Origin: Lachnospiraceae bacterium 28-4
Lineage (GTDB): Bacteria > Bacillota > Clostridia > Lachnospirales > Lachnospiraceae
Assembly: GCA_000403275.2 (NCBI GenBank)
Contig: KE159599.1
Location: 1-64,000, forward strand
Direction: 5' to 3'
Length of the DNA: 64,000 nt
The notes under the pieces are model-generated. The model saw nothing but the letters and a program-made list of their open reading frames with translations. It made no database searches and was not told the DNA's origin. Both the position numbers and the translations under genes were made by a program. Of the stretch, positions 34,953 to 45,089 are shown piece after piece (position 1 is the first letter of the stretch; each line of letters starts with the position of its first letter).

Positions 34953-36386
34953 TTATACATGAATCTCCGCTTTTATGCCAAGCAGTTCTTCATTTTCTTT
35001 CAAAACCGGCTCCATTACATTTTTCAGGAAAGCTTCTACCTGTTCTCGGGAGCGACCGATATATCTGGAAGGATCCATCGTCTTGCGCAGATCTTCCAAA
35101 GTCATATTGAATGCAGGATCTGCCGCGATCAGCTCCAGCAGATTGTTTTCCCCGCCTTCCACTTTCACATTCCTTCCCGCTTCCATGGAAAGAATGCGAA
35201 TCCTTTCATGCAATTCCTGCCTGTCGCCTCCGGCCTTTACCGCATCCATCATGATATTTTCCGTCGCCATAAAAGGCAGTTCGCTCATCAGTCTTTTCTC
35301 GATCACTTTCGGATATACCACAAGCCCGTCCACCACATTCAGGCACAGATCCAATATCCCGTCTACAGCAAGAAATCCTTCCGGAATGGAAAGCCTCTTA
35401 TTGGCCGAATCGTCCAAGGTTCGTTCAAACCACTGGGTCGCCGAAGTGATCGCCGGATTTAAGGCGTCTATCATCACATATCTGGATAAAGAAGCAATTC
35501 GCTCGCTCCTCATGGGATTGCGTTTATATGCCATAGCGGAAGAACCGATCTGCCCTTTTTCAAAAGGCTCCTCCACTTCTTTCAAATGCTGTAAAAGGCG
35601 GATATCATTGGACATCTTATGAGCGCTGGCCGCAATGCCCGCCAGCACATTTGCCACTCTCGTATCCACTTTCCGCGAATAAGTCTGGCCCGATACGGGA
35701 TAGCATTCCCGGAACCCCATTTTTTCCGCAATCATGGGATCAATCTTGTCAATCAACTCCTGATTTCCATCAAACAGTTCCAGAAAAGAAGCCTGTGTCC
35801 CTGTCGTTCCCTTCGACCCGAGCAGCTTCATATGGGACAGCACATGATCCAGGTCTTCCAGATCCAGGCAAAACTCCTGCAGCCATAAAGTCGCCCTTTT
35901 TCCAACGGAAGTCGGCTGGGCCGGCTGGAAATGAGTAAATGCCAGCGTAGGCTGCGCCTTATATCTGTCCGCAAAGTCCGCCAGTTCTTTCATCACATTC
36001 ACCAGCTTCTTCTTCACCAGTTCCAGCGCCTTCGTCATTACGATAATATCCGTATTATCGCCCACATAGCAGGAGGTCGCTCCCAGATGGATGATCCCCT
36101 TCGCCTTGGGACATTGCACGCCATACGCATATACATGGCTCATGACATCGTGGCGCACTTCCTTTTCCCGCGCTTTTGCTACATCATAATTAATATCCTC
36201 CGCATGGGCTTTCAATTCGTCGATCTGCTCCTGCGTAATATTGAGTCCCAATTCCTTTTCCGTTTCCGCCAAAGCGATCCACAGCTTCCTCCACGTCCTG
36301 AATTTCATATCAGGGGAAAAAATATACTGCATCTCCTTACTGGCATAGCGCTCGGAAAGAGGGCTCTGATATCTGTCCGTACTCAT
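34953..36386 (-). CDS. purB: Adenylosuccinate lyase
   Basis: A 477-residue fumarase/aspartase-superfamily enzyme acting twice in purine synthesis (SAICAR to AICAR, adenylosuccinate to AMP). HLGATSCYVGDNTD, FTHFQPAQPTSVGKRATLWL and the signature loop GSSAMAYKRNPMRSERIASL are all present. Ends with EELLGIKAEIHV. It begins 42 bases after the purC stop and is followed by the purF-like gene, forming a compact purine operon. Confidence 0.96.
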   Translation of the reverse strand: MSTDRYQSPLSERYASKEMQYIFSPDMKFRTWRKLWIALAETEKELGLNITQEQIDELKAHAEDINYDVAKAREKEVRHDVMSHVYAYGVQCPKAKGIIHLGATSCYVGDNTDIIVMTKALELVKKKLVNVMKELADFADRYKAQPTLAFTHFQPAQPTSVGKRATLWLQEFCLDLEDLDHVLSHMKLLGSKGTTGTQASFLELFDGNQELIDKIDPMIAEKMGFRECYPVSGQTYSRKVDTRVANVLAGIAASAHKMSNDIRLLQHLKEVEEPFEKGQIGSSAMAYKRNPMRSERIASLSRYVMIDALNPAITSATQWFERTLDDSANKRLSIPEGFLAVDGILDLCLNVVDGLVVYPKVIEKRLMSELPFMATENIMMDAVKAGGDRQELHERIRILSMEAGRNVKVEGGENNLLELIAADPAFNMTLEDLRKTMDPSRYIGRSREQVEAFLKNVMEPVLKENEELLGIKAEIHV

Positions 36387-36428
36387 ATGGCCTCTCCTTT
36401 TACCAATTTTTTATCCCGGAAATTCTCT

Positions 36429-37136
36429 TTATGCCAAACCGAGGCGTTTGAATACCTCGTTATATGCTTCTTCCACATTGCCAAGATCCCTGCGGAAACG
36501 GTCTTTATCCAATTTTTCATTCGTATGTACGTCCCAGAGTCTGCAAGTATCCGGCGATGTTTCGTCCGCCAGCAGAATTTCCCCATGGAAACGCCCAAAC
36601 TCGATCTTAAAATCGATCAGTTTTATATCGGCCTGAAGGAAATATGCCTTCAACACTTCGTTCACCTTAAAAGCATACTTTTTAATGGTTTCTATCTCAT
36701 CCCAGTCCGCAAGGCCAAGAGCTACTGCAAAATAGCTGTTGATCAGCGGATCGCCCAGTTCGTCATTTTTATAGCTGAATTCAATGGTCGGCTCTTTAAA
36801 CGGAGTTCCCTCCGGCACGCCCAGCCTTTTAGAAAAACTGCCCGCCGCCACATTACGAATAATCACTTCAAGAGGCACGATCTCCACTTTCTTTACTGCG
36901 GTTTCCCTGTCGCTCAATTCCTCAATAAAATGAGTTGGCACCCCTTCTTTTTCCAGCATCTGAAATACATGGTTCGTCATGCGGTTGTTGATAACGCCTT
37001 TCCCCACGATCGTCCCTTTTTTCTCTCCGTTAAAAGCCGTAGCATCGTCTTTATAATCCACGATGACAACATCAGGATCTTCCGTCGCAAATACCTTCTT
37101 CGCTTTTCCTTCATAAAGCTGTTCCAGTTTCTTCAT
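36429..37136 (-). CDS. purC: Phosphoribosylaminoimidazole-succinocarboxamide synthase
   Basis: A 235-residue SAICAR synthetase, ligating aspartate to CAIR with ATP. Signatures: [40 protein letters not shown], and [20 protein letters not shown] with SPDTCRLWD. The start at 37136 follows GGAGG; the longer frame to 37181 is not supported. First gene of the purine run, with a well-formed sigma-A promoter at 37194-37222. Confidence 0.96.
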   Translation of the reverse strand: MKKLEQLYEGKAKKVFATEDPDVVIVDYKDDATAFNGEKKGTIVGKGVINNRMTNHVFQMLEKEGVPTHFIEELSDRETAVKKVEIVPLEVIIRNVAAGSFSKRLGVPEGTPFKEPTIEFSYKNDELGDPLINSYFAVALGLADWDEIETIKKYAFKVNEVLKAYFLQADIKLIDFKIEFGRFHGEILLADETSPDTCRLWDVHTNEKLDKDRFRRDLGNVEEAYNEVFKRLGLA

Positions 37137-37193
37137 TCTTTCCTCCGTCCTGCCTTGCCGGCAAAATAAATTGCTAACCAACTTTCCATATGA

Positions 37194-37222
37194 AGTATAT
37201 AACAGTTGTTTTTATAAGTCAA
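37194..37222 (-). promoter_or_regulatory. Sigma-A promoter of the purC operon
   Basis: On the minus strand TTGACT (37217-37222), a 17-base spacer, then TATACT (37194-37199), 58 bases before the purC ATG. No purine riboswitch fold is apparent in the short leader. Confidence 0.65.
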
Positions 37223-37255
37223 ATATTCATTTTTCCTAAAATTTCAATTTAGTAG

Positions 37256-37284
37256 TTGACAAAACGACAAAAAACGTTTAAAAT
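37256..37284 (+). promoter_or_regulatory. Sigma-A promoter of tRNA-Leu
   Basis: TTGACA (37256-37261), 17 bases, TAAAAT (37279-37284), 12 bases before the tRNA 5' end. Divergent from the purC promoter. Confidence 0.75.
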
Positions 37285-37295
37285 AACTTTTGCGT

Positions 37296-37379
37296 GCAGG
37301 AATGGCGGAATTGGCAGACGCGCACGGTTCAGGTCCGTGTGATAGCAATATCATGAGGGTTCAAGTCCCTTTTCCTGCA
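37296..37379 (+). tRNA. tRNA-Leu(CAG)
   Basis: An 84-base class II tRNA. The acceptor stem pairs GCAGGAA with TTCCTGC plus discriminator A at 37379. The anticodon arm CACGG-TTCAGGT-CCGTG gives anticodon CAG. A variable arm (TGATAGCAATATCA) identifies leucine. The T arm contains GGTTCAAGTCC. CCA is not encoded. Confidence 0.95.
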
Positions 37380-37387
37380 GTGGAATG

Positions 37388-37437
37388 AAAAACTCCGAAA
37401 TGTTGATAGAATCAGTATTTCGGAGTTTTTCTTTTTC
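37388..37437 (+). terminator. Terminator of tRNA-Leu
   Basis: AAAAACTCCGAAAT pairs with ATTTCGGAGTTTTT (14-bp stem), followed by CTTTTTCT, immediately after the tRNA. Confidence 0.85.
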
Positions 37438-37507
37438 TGATATGGTATTATTTTGAGTTGCTATGAAAACCGGTGTCCTATTCTTCGTTACAGTTTATAA
37501 TTCTTAT

Positions 37508-37774
37508 TTATTCAATGCGCGCCGCTATATACGCATTCTCAAGATTTCCGTTTGGAATATGCACCCATACCCTTGTATTCGGTTTCGGCGCAAGCCCTAT
37601 CCCATCGTTTACAAGATATTCCCCTCCATCCATCTGTACCATGTATTTTATCTTTCTTCTATGCATTTTTGTTCCTGTAACAACTGCCATGCGGTCATTA
37701 TTTATGACCCGTTCCAGTTTTTTGTTAATGAACATTTCTATACTGTCAATTATAAATTTATTCGTGTCAAACAT
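37508..37774 (-). CDS. Small beta-rich protein downstream of the tape-measure gene
   Basis: An 88-residue protein starting MFDTNKFIIDSIEMFINKKL; AGGAGA overlaps the tape-measure stop and lies 7 bases before its ATG, so the two are coupled. The second half (MVQMDGGEYLVNDGIGLAPK, then PNTRVWVHIPNGNLENAYIA) has the look of a small OB-fold-like or phage-tail-associated beta domain. No homologue can be named with confidence. It is the last gene of the accessory locus before the tRNA. Confidence 0.7.
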   Translation of the reverse strand: MFDTNKFIIDSIEMFINKKLERVINNDRMAVVTGTKMHRRKIKYMVQMDGGEYLVNDGIGLAPKPNTRVWVHIPNGNLENAYIAARIE

Positions 37775-37777
37775 AAG

Positions 37778-40700
37778 TTATCTCCTGTTTATATACTGGT
37801 ATGTTTCGCGCGGGAGTTCTCTGAGTTCCCTCATCAGCTGTGCCGCCGTACTTTCATTCGTGACATTCGGCAGACTTACGTTATATGTATTGTTTTGGAT
37901 CTGATGATAATTACTGGTATTGTTAATTGTTTCTATAACTCTATCCATGGATTCCGCAACCTTGAACATGGCATTAGTAGGTCTGAGGAATACATCTCTA
38001 TTTTCCCTGAAATACTCATCGAATTTCTTTGCCATCCAATATTCTTTGTCACCTTGGTTCAGCGGCCTTATCTCTGTCCCATCAGCAAGCCTTATCGTCC
38101 CCTCATCGTATGCCTTTCCGACAATTTTCCCTTCGTTGTTCATAATGTGTTTTGTCTGCTCTTCATTGAAAATGACTGTGCCTTTGGGCAAGCTGCCAAG
38201 CACCGGTTCCGTGGTAAGCTCCGGCTGGCCGTATTCGGAACGCAAGGCATATTTCTCGTCATGTGCCAGCCCTTTGTATTTTCCCGTGCCTTCTGCAAAT
38301 GCATGGCTGGCGGTGCCTTTCGCATGTGGGGAAACAAGGATGGGATTTCCGGATACTGTGTTCCCGGATACGGAGCCTCCTGCTGCGGAAAGGGATGACT
38401 CTGCCGTCTTTGCAAGGGAATGCAATGCGCTTGCGGCAGCTTCGCATTTCTTCTGTACGATCTCCGCCATTTTTGTGACAAGATCAATGATTTTGTCGCA
38501 TATGGTCTGGATGGAGTTGTCGCCGTCCGTTGCAAAGTCGTTGAATGCCTTTAACCACGGGTCTTCCAGCTTTGCGTCAACGGCATTCCCGCCAGTCTGC
38601 ATAATGTCTATAATGCTTCCCGGCTTCCCGCTGGATGCGGAACCGCCGTCGGTGCTTCCGGCTTCCTGTTTCCCCCTGCCTTCCTTATCCTCACTGTCTC
38701 CGCCTTCTACGCCGATGATTTCCGCAAGGCGTGTCCGCAGGTTCTCCCATGCAGGAATATATTCCTCATTGATGACATCGATCTGTCCCGTAAAGTAACT
38801 ATTTCCTGAATCCAATGCCGTCTTTAACTTGCCCATCTGCTCGTCAATGGATGACACTGCTTCTGAAATGGCAGATGCAAGCCCAAGAAAGCCGGTTCCC
38901 GCTGCTCCTTCCATCCCCTCCCCGTCAGGCATTGCGGCACCGTCCGTACTGGGCGCGGATGCAGAGCCGATGATGGAAGAGAAGTCGATGTTTTTGAATC
39001 CCTCGCATTTCGAGGCGATTTCACCGAATGCCTGTGCCATGTCCATTAGTTTCTGTGCATAGCCTTCCTCACCGATTTCAGGGAAGGTTATGTCATTTAA
39101 CAATGCAATGAGTTCGCCGATCAGGGTTTTCAGGTTCCCAAGCTCCGTATTCAGAGGAGCTATGCTTTGGGACATATTGCTGACGCTTTCCTGTATGTTT
39201 CCTGCGGCGGCAGATGCTTCTCCCGCACTTGTGGAAAGAGTGCTTGCGGATTCTCCGATACCGCCAATGCTTTCTTCCAGTCCTTCCAGTGTTACAGCGC
39301 CAAGGTCCTCAAACGCGCCTTTTGTTGCATTAAGGTAGCTGATAGATTCCGTGCTGATGCCGGACAGTCTGGAGAGCTGCTCGAGTACGCCGTCATTTCC
39401 ACGGCTCATGTCGGCAAGGATGCCGATATAGGCGGTCTTTAGTTTTTCAAATTCTTCCTGCGAGCCGCTTAACAGGGCGTCCATGTTGATGCCGAGTTCG
39501 GAAAGGCTTGCTTCCAGCTGTGCGTTTTCAAGGAGGTCTGTCAATGCCTCGAATTGGGACTTGTAATCCTCCAGGCCTTTTACCATGGCGTCGTAATGCT
39601 TTTCCGTCTGGGCAATCAGCTGGTCATAATATTGATTGACCTGTTCCGCCTCTTTGTCCAGCAGGTCGATCCGTTCCTGGAGGAGGTCCTTTTCTTCTTC
39701 CAGCCGGTCGATTTCTTTTTCGATTTTGGAGATGTCAATTTCCAGTTTTGCGTCTTCCACTTCCTGTTTGGCATCGCGGATGCCGGAAGTATCGGCTTCG
39801 TATACCATCTGGCCGTCCTTATAGACGAAGGAGGTTTTCTGGTTCTGCATGCGCTGGAGTTCATATTCCGCTTTCTGTAAATCGATGGCACGTTTGCGTT
39901 CCCCGTTGGCGTCCTGCATAGCCTTGATTTCTTTTTCCTTGGCCTCTATCTGTGCCTCGATGCCTTCGATCTCGTGTTCATACTGTTCCTTTTGAGCCTC
40001 TATCGCTTCCAGGCGTACATCGCGCTCCGCCTCTAGGGCGGATATAGCGGCATCCTTTTGACTGTTGACTGCATCTATGCGCTTGTCGATCTGCTTTGTG
40101 ATGTAGCTGAAAGCGGATTCGTAGAGGGATTTCATGCCTTCCAGGTATTGATGCTCGTATTTCTCGTATTCCTTCAGGTATTTTTTCTTCTGGTTGAAAT
40201 ACTTGACATAGAGCCGCCTTAGGGCATCCAGGTATTGCTTTTCCGTGATTTCTCCTCGGTCTTTTAAATCGTCAAGGTCTTTCAATTCTTTTTCGAATGC
40301 TTCCAGATAGGTATCTGCCGCTTCTTTTCCGGCGGTTCCGGCTGATTTAAAACCGCCGCCTACACCTTGGAAATCAATCTGCACATTATTTACGGCATTG
40401 TTTACTTCATCTATAAGCATCTGGTAGTCGCTGTCCGTAAATGATGTATGTGCCTTTGCGTTCTGGTCTTCCATATGCGCTATTTTTGCGGCGATTGCGC
40501 TCTGTCCATACGCGGTTGCAAGTTCTTTCAGCTTTTCTATCTTCCCATTTACGTCAAGTCCCTGTGCATTGAATACCTGTTCTGCGGCAACTAATTGGAA
40601 GAGATAAGTTTTGGCAATTTTTGATGCCCCTGCATGGTTAAGGAATGCAGCTGCATCATCCGCAGTTACATTGGCAAGTTCTTTGCCTGTTTCAGCGAGC

Positions 40701-43700
40701 AGTTGTTCCTGCAACGCAAGCCCTTCCATCTTGGCGTTGAATGCTTCATATGCCACCTCATTTGCATTGGCAACGCCCATGGACTCTAACATGGATGCGA
40801 CAAGCTGTACGGTACTTTCATCCATGGAATCCATAACATCCGTACTGTTAAGGACGGATGTTGCAAAGGAATCAAATGCCTTTTGAACTTCCCATGATTT
40901 TGAGGAAGAATCAGTAAGTACCCTTACAAGGTTATCAAAAGAAGAGTAATCTATGCTGATGTTCGCGCCTTCCAGTCCGTTTAGTTCGTCCAGTTTGGAT
41001 TTGATGGAATCTAACATGGACAGGTCTACGTTTTCAAGCGTGAACCCGCCATCCGTGAAGATGTTCTGGTATGCGGATTTCAGGGAATCGAAGGTAGGTT
41101 TAAGGCGGGTGTTTAACTGGTTTATTGTTTGGGAAATTGAGAAGGCTGCGGTCTCCCCATTGTCCTGAAGCAAATTGGGAGCCTCCCCCTGTACATATCC
41201 CAAGCGAACTAACGCATCAATCAGTTCATTAACATTGACCTTATACCCAGCGGCAGCTTCTTTCAGATTGTCGAAGGATTTATTTTCTCCGACATTTTCA
41301 TCGAGTGCCTGTAAATCCAGATCGCTAAGGCCTTCCAAATCTTTAGCCAATTCTTGAAGCCCACTATTATCCTTCAATTCCTCATTAAACTCAATCAGTC
41401 TTGTGTCTGCCTGTCCGAACACATCATCAAACAGTGTCGAATATTTTCCCCATTCAGCTTCATTGTCTTGGATGGAAGCTTTAACCATATCCAGGGTTTC
41501 CTTTGCTTTTGCAACATCCTGATCATCATATGGGTTTTTGGATTTTAATATAGCCTCGTTATATGCTTCTACCGCATTCAAAGCTTCATCATAGGCCTTT
41601 GTTTTGACATCATCCAATGCAATTTCCGCTATAAGGGCTTGTTGAAATATATCGCCGTATTTATCAATAGTTTCCTTAGCTTGGTTCAAGGAACCGGAGG
41701 ACATGTCCAGAACATCGTCAAACATATGCTCATCGCCGAATTCTTTCGCCTTGCCCCTTAAGTCATTTTCAAAGGCATTGATGGTGTCATAGGCTGATTG
41801 TGCGTCTGCTTTCAAATGGACAGAAAACTGCGCATAACTGCCATCCCCAAGTTCATCCAATACGGTAATGCCCTGATCTTTATACTTTTCGGCAATTTCC
41901 TTTAATGCAGCCCCCTCATCTGTATATGCGGAAATCCCAGTCAGACTAAGATTATAATGACGGTCATCTTTTGTCATCTCTTCTATTGCTTTGTCAATCC
42001 CTTCTTTATTCTCATTCAGGAATAATTGGGCTTTTTCTTTATTCAAATTTCTAATAGCTTCTGTCTGTGATTCATACGCATTAGTTACCAGGTCAAGAGT
42101 TCCACATTCTTCACCAAATTTACCGTTAAGTTCTGTCTGCAATTCTAACAACTGCTTCTTGATATTATATGTTTCTTCCTCATTGCCTTTTGCGGCGATA
42201 AGAGCTTTATGCAATTCTTCATATCTGGAAGCGTAATCCTCTATGGATGACGCGGATCCTTTATATGCGTTTGCGGCTTCTTGGGTGGCTTGGCGGAGGT
42301 CTTCTTCCCTCTGGATAAGGTATGTGATGCCTTGTACTGCTGCTTGGATTGCAATGCCGCTCAGCATGGTAATTGCTGAATTAAGCAGGATTGTTTTCAG
42401 GCGAAGCGCCTCTGTTGAAACGCCGGATGCATTTAGGTATGATTTATAGCCAGATAATGAAGCCGGTGCATCTTTGGAAGTTGTCTGTAGGTATGCTTTG
42501 AATTGTGCGTTATTTTTTACAAGACTACCGCTAAAAGAATCCGAATCAACTTTACCACTTCTTAATTCCTTATTCCAATATTTTATCTCTTCACTGGCCT
42601 GTGAAAAATGTTTCTTTAAATTCTTTATTTGAGTAAAGTCTATGCCGAATATATTTCCCTGAATGTCTAATTTTCCATTTTCTTTGTTTACAAACTGGGT
42701 AATTCCATAGTCCTTGTTCATCGCAACCATTGCAGAATTTACAGCAGTAAGTACTACTGGTATCTCACCTATTGTATCAGTCAGTGACTCCGCACCCTGA
42801 ATCAGTCTGTCAAAGAAGAATATTCCGCTAGTTATCGCCGTTTTATTTGTCAATGAATTAATGAAGGAATCCCAACTATTTTGAAGCGAATTCAAGCGCC
42901 CTTCCCATGAATTGGCTGTCTTCTCCGCTTCTTCAAGTGCCGATCCTGTGCCCTGGGAAAACTCACCTAGCATCTTCTCGTACAAATCCCACCGGCTCAA
43001 TAAACTGGATAACGCGTTTGCATGGTACTTGCCGCCAAGGTCGGAAATCAGCCCCTGCTTTTCCGCGCTATTATCAGGCAATGAATTATAGACATCCGCC
43101 AAATCCTTCAATACTTCCATCGGATTGCGGAGCGTAGCAATGCCATTCTGCATATATTCCAGTTCCACACCTAAACTGTGACATCTATCTTCCACTTTTT
43201 TGAGCTGTTCTTCATCTATCACTTCACCATCAAATTCACCTGACACTTGCTGCAAGTTAAGAACAATGCTTCTGAATGCACGTCCAATTTCGGAACCGCT
43301 TCTTTTCGTTACCGCGATCATTGTTGCTTCTGCCGCTGTCAGTTCATCAATAGCAACTCCGGCATTTGCGGCAAATGAAGCGGAAACACGTGTTGCATCG
43401 GCGATATCAGTTAATGATGCAGAATTTTTGTTTGAAATATAGTTTGCCCCATCAAGTGCGGCATTCAGTTTCTCAACACTTCCACTATATTTATAGGCTG
43501 CATCCGTAGCTAACAGATAATTATTCGCGCTGTCTGCTGTCATATCACCCGCGGACTGTGCCAGAAGTGACAGTTCACCAAGTTCTTTTGAAGCATCCTC
43601 ATATCCAGAGCGTGCCATTTCCTGTACACCCAGTAAATACCCGGAAGACAGCTGCCCATATTTGCTTGCCGTCCTAAATGCTTCATCCCCAAGTTCCTTT

Positions 43701-44458
43701 AGCTGCTGTTTCGTCATTTCGCTTGTCTTGGATATCTCAACCAGGATTGTATCATTGGACTTTAATGTCCTTAATGATTTCACAAAATTGTTCACGGCCA
43801 TTGACGCTATGCCAAAGGCGCTTGAAACCTTTGATACATGCCCCATCATATCTTTAATTTTGTCCGTTGTGCTTTTCGTATTGAACCCCGTTGCGGAAAC
43901 TTCCGACTTGTAAAGCTGGAAGGCATCTGTTGCTTCCCTCAAAGTTTTCTTGCCATCAATAGCATTGATAAGTTCCCGGACTTTTTCCGCTTCTTCCAAC
44001 AATATTGAAGATTCATTTATTTTACTATTCTTATTCAGGTATGCAGTCAGGTCATTGTTTAGTTTGTTCTTCTTGGATTCAATATTTACGGTAATCGGTG
44101 TTTTCTCCGCATATGCCCTGGCATCCGCAATGGCTTTCCTTATTTTAAGTTTTGTTTTACCCCCGTCAATATTTAAAGCATCAATATCCTTAAATGACAT
44201 GCCGTTTAAAGCTTTATCCACTTCACTTTTTAAATTCCTGCTGTCAATTTTGGCTGACAGCTTTATGTGGTTAAGCTGTGACTGCAACGACTTAATACAA
44301 GCATTCACTTCCTTCTTTGTATCACCTTTTGCAAATGTCCCAGTAAGACGGAGCATATTTATTGTCTTTTCAATCTGCTTTATATCGGAATTGATCTGCT
44401 TCCTGCTTCTGCTCTGGTGCAATGCACCTACAATATCTAATGAAAAATGATTATCCAC
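37778..44458 (-). CDS. Very large tape-measure-like protein (TP901-type core)
   Basis: A 2226-residue protein starting at a GTG with AGGAGG upstream. Residues 1-200 are a charged helical region duplicated in part at 46111-46809. At about 230-480 lies the core of TP901-type phage tail tape-measure proteins (ISKTSEMTKQQLKELGDEAF, ATRVSASFAANAGVAIDELT, EIGRAFRSIVLNLQQVSGEF). Hydrophobic helices follow (TEALRLKTILLNSAITMLSG, IAIQAAVQGITYLI), then long helical stretches, a strong coiled coil around 1430-1600 (RKRAIDLQKAEYELQRMQNQ), a Ser/Gly/Ala-rich part, and a C-terminal segment with HAKGTASHAFAEGTGKYKGL. Tape measures set tail length and span the target membrane, but no other tail, capsid or terminase gene is present here. 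Confidence 0.85.
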   Translation of the reverse strand: MDNHFSLDIVGALHQSRSRKQINSDIKQIEKTINMLRLTGTFAKGDTKKEVNACIKSLQSQLNHIKLSAKIDSRNLKSEVDKALNGMSFKDIDALNIDGGKTKLKIRKAIADARAYAEKTPITVNIESKKNKLNNDLTAYLNKNSKINESSILLEEAEKVRELINAIDGKKTLREATDAFQLYKSEVSATGFNTKSTTDKIKDMMGHVSKVSSAFGIASMAVNNFVKSLRTLKSNDTILVEISKTSEMTKQQLKELGDEAFRTASKYGQLSSGYLLGVQEMARSGYEDASKELGELSLLAQSAGDMTADSANNYLLATDAAYKYSGSVEKLNAALDGANYISNKNSASLTDIADATRVSASFAANAGVAIDELTAAEATMIAVTKRSGSEIGRAFRSIVLNLQQVSGEFDGEVIDEEQLKKVEDRCHSLGVELEYMQNGIATLRNPMEVLKDLADVYNSLPDNSAEKQGLISDLGGKYHANALSSLLSRWDLYEKMLGEFSQGTGSALEEAEKTANSWEGRLNSLQNSWDSFINSLTNKTAITSGIFFFDRLIQGAESLTDTIGEIPVVLTAVNSAMVAMNKDYGITQFVNKENGKLDIQGNIFGIDFTQIKNLKKHFSQASEEIKYWNKELRSGKVDSDSFSGSLVKNNAQFKAYLQTTSKDAPASLSGYKSYLNASGVSTEALRLKTILLNSAITMLSGIAIQAAVQGITYLIQREEDLRQATQEAANAYKGSASSIEDYASRYEELHKALIAAKGNEEETYNIKKQLLELQTELNGKFGEECGTLDLVTNAYESQTEAIRNLNKEKAQLFLNENKEGIDKAIEEMTKDDRHYNLSLTGISAYTDEGAALKEIAEKYKDQGITVLDELGDGSYAQFSVHLKADAQSAYDTINAFENDLRGKAKEFGDEHMFDDVLDMSSGSLNQAKETIDKYGDIFQQALIAEIALDDVKTKAYDEALNAVEAYNEAILKSKNPYDDQDVAKAKETLDMVKASIQDNEAEWGKYSTLFDDVFGQADTRLIEFNEELKDNSGLQELAKDLEGLSDLDLQALDENVGENKSFDNLKEAAAGYKVNVNELIDALVRLGYVQGEAPNLLQDNGETAAFSISQTINQLNTRLKPTFDSLKSAYQNIFTDGGFTLENVDLSMLDSIKSKLDELNGLEGANISIDYSSFDNLVRVLTDSSSKSWEVQKAFDSFATSVLNSTDVMDSMDESTVQLVASMLESMGVANANEVAYEAFNAKMEGLALQEQLLAETGKELANVTADDAAAFLNHAGASKIAKTYLFQLVAAEQVFNAQGLDVNGKIEKLKELATAYGQSAIAAKIAHMEDQNAKAHTSFTDSDYQMLIDEVNNAVNNVQIDFQGVGGGFKSAGTAGKEAADTYLEAFEKELKDLDDLKDRGEITEKQYLDALRRLYVKYFNQKKKYLKEYEKYEHQYLEGMKSLYESAFSYITKQIDKRIDAVNSQKDAAISALEAERDVRLEAIEAQKEQYEHEIEGIEAQIEAKEKEIKAMQDANGERKRAIDLQKAEYELQRMQNQKTSFVYKDGQMVYEADTSGIRDAKQEVEDAKLEIDISKIEKEIDRLEEEKDLLQERIDLLDKEAEQVNQYYDQLIAQTEKHYDAMVKGLEDYKSQFEALTDLLENAQLEASLSELGINMDALLSGSQEEFEKLKTAYIGILADMSRGNDGVLEQLSRLSGISTESISYLNATKGAFEDLGAVTLEGLEESIGGIGESASTLSTSAGEASAAAGNIQESVSNMSQSIAPLNTELGNLKTLIGELIALLNDITFPEIGEEGYAQKLMDMAQAFGEIASKCEGFKNIDFSSIIGSASAPSTDGAAMPDGEGMEGAAGTGFLGLASAISEAVSSIDEQMGKLKTALDSGNSYFTGQIDVINEEYIPAWENLRTRLAEIIGVEGGDSEDKEGRGKQEAGSTDGGSASSGKPGSIIDIMQTGGNAVDAKLEDPWLKAFNDFATDGDNSIQTICDKIIDLVTKMAEIVQKKCEAAASALHSLAKTAESSLSAAGGSVSGNTVSGNPILVSPHAKGTASHAFAEGTGKYKGLAHDEKYALRSEYGQPELTTEPVLGSLPKGTVIFNEEQTKHIMNNEGKIVGKAYDEGTIRLADGTEIRPLNQGDKEYWMAKKFDEYFRENRDVFLRPTNAMFKVAESMDRVIETINNTSNYHQIQNNTYNVSLPNVTNESTAAQLMRELRELPRETYQYINRR

Positions 44459-44493
44459 TTATAAGTTTCCTCCTTGTTTTGTGCATAATAAAA

Positions 44494-44520
44494 GAGAGAC
44501 TACCTTTAGAATAATCTCTC
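44494..44520 (-). terminator. Hairpin between the zinc-ribbon gene and the tape-measure gene
   Basis: On the minus strand GAGAGATTA and TAGTCTCTC pair, followed by TTTTATT. The hairpin lies between two same-strand genes and could attenuate read-through into the tape-measure gene. A decayed copy is at 46844-46868. Confidence 0.5.
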
Positions 44521-44557
44521 CTAAATATTTACTTGTCATTATTCAGTTTTCAAATTA

Positions 44558-44989
44558 TCAGAATTTTTTCTTGCATCTGACACACATTCTGTCAAATTTA
44601 TTAGTTGCAAAGCCGGTTAAAAAGCTAAATTTTCTAGGAACCAACTGTATTTCTGTGCTTCTACACCGGGGACAGACTACCTTTTCAGGTGAACTATCAT
44701 TTACAAGAGGGCTGTCAGGCAGAACTTCTTTCAGCTGTCTTTCTGCATCTTGCATATCTACGGCATCAAATGTATAAAAAGGTTCTTCATCATCATATAA
44801 TGTTGTTGTCAATATTCCTCCTGCCCCATTATAATAATACCATTTAGTTGTTTCTTTTGGAATTTCAGCAGAACTTTCCATTAACAATGACCCACCACAT
44901 ACCAAACATATATTTTCACTGTTCCTTTGCTTTAATATATCTTCATTTAATGCCGATTTACAATGCGGACATAAAATAGTTCTTCCCAT
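44558..44989 (-). CDS. Double zinc-ribbon protein
   Basis: A 143-residue protein with two Cys4 sites: CPHC and CLVC at residues about 7-31, and CPRC and CVRC near the C-terminus. Between them lies a Trp/Tyr-rich stretch (TKWYYYNGAGGILTTTLYDD). The start at 44989 follows GGGGGAT; a TTG at 45004 is in frame. It is repeated as a frameshifted copy at 46918-47336. Zinc ribbons of this kind bind nucleic acid or act as structural adaptors. Its conserved association with the tape-measure-like gene in both repeat units suggests they work together. Confidence 0.75.
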   Translation of the reverse strand: MGRTILCPHCKSALNEDILKQRNSENICLVCGGSLLMESSAEIPKETTKWYYYNGAGGILTTTLYDDEEPFYTFDAVDMQDAERQLKEVLPDSPLVNDSSPEKVVCPRCRSTEIQLVPRKFSFLTGFATNKFDRMCVRCKKKF

Positions 44990-45089
44990 ATCCCAATCCC
45001 CCAATTTCCTGCTTATTTATCTACAATTATATCACTTCTTTATCCCTATCGCAATAAAAAGCATCATAAAATCGAACATATTTTCTACT

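Noticed and set aside
35931-37169. 412-codon open frame on the plus strand
   Set aside because: It lies entirely opposite purB and purC, whose motifs are unambiguous, and its product has no recognisable domain.
37137-37295. Possible purine riboswitch before purC
   Set aside because: The leader after the promoter is about 50 bases, too short for the aptamer, and no conserved core is visible.
37463-38398. 311-codon open frame on the plus strand
   Set aside because: Opposite the 88-residue gene and the C-terminal end of the tape-measure gene; composition is that of a shadow frame.
37778-44458. Calling the region a complete prophage on the strength of the tape-measure gene
   Set aside because: No capsid, portal, terminase, tail sheath/tube, lysis or integrase gene is visible on either side.
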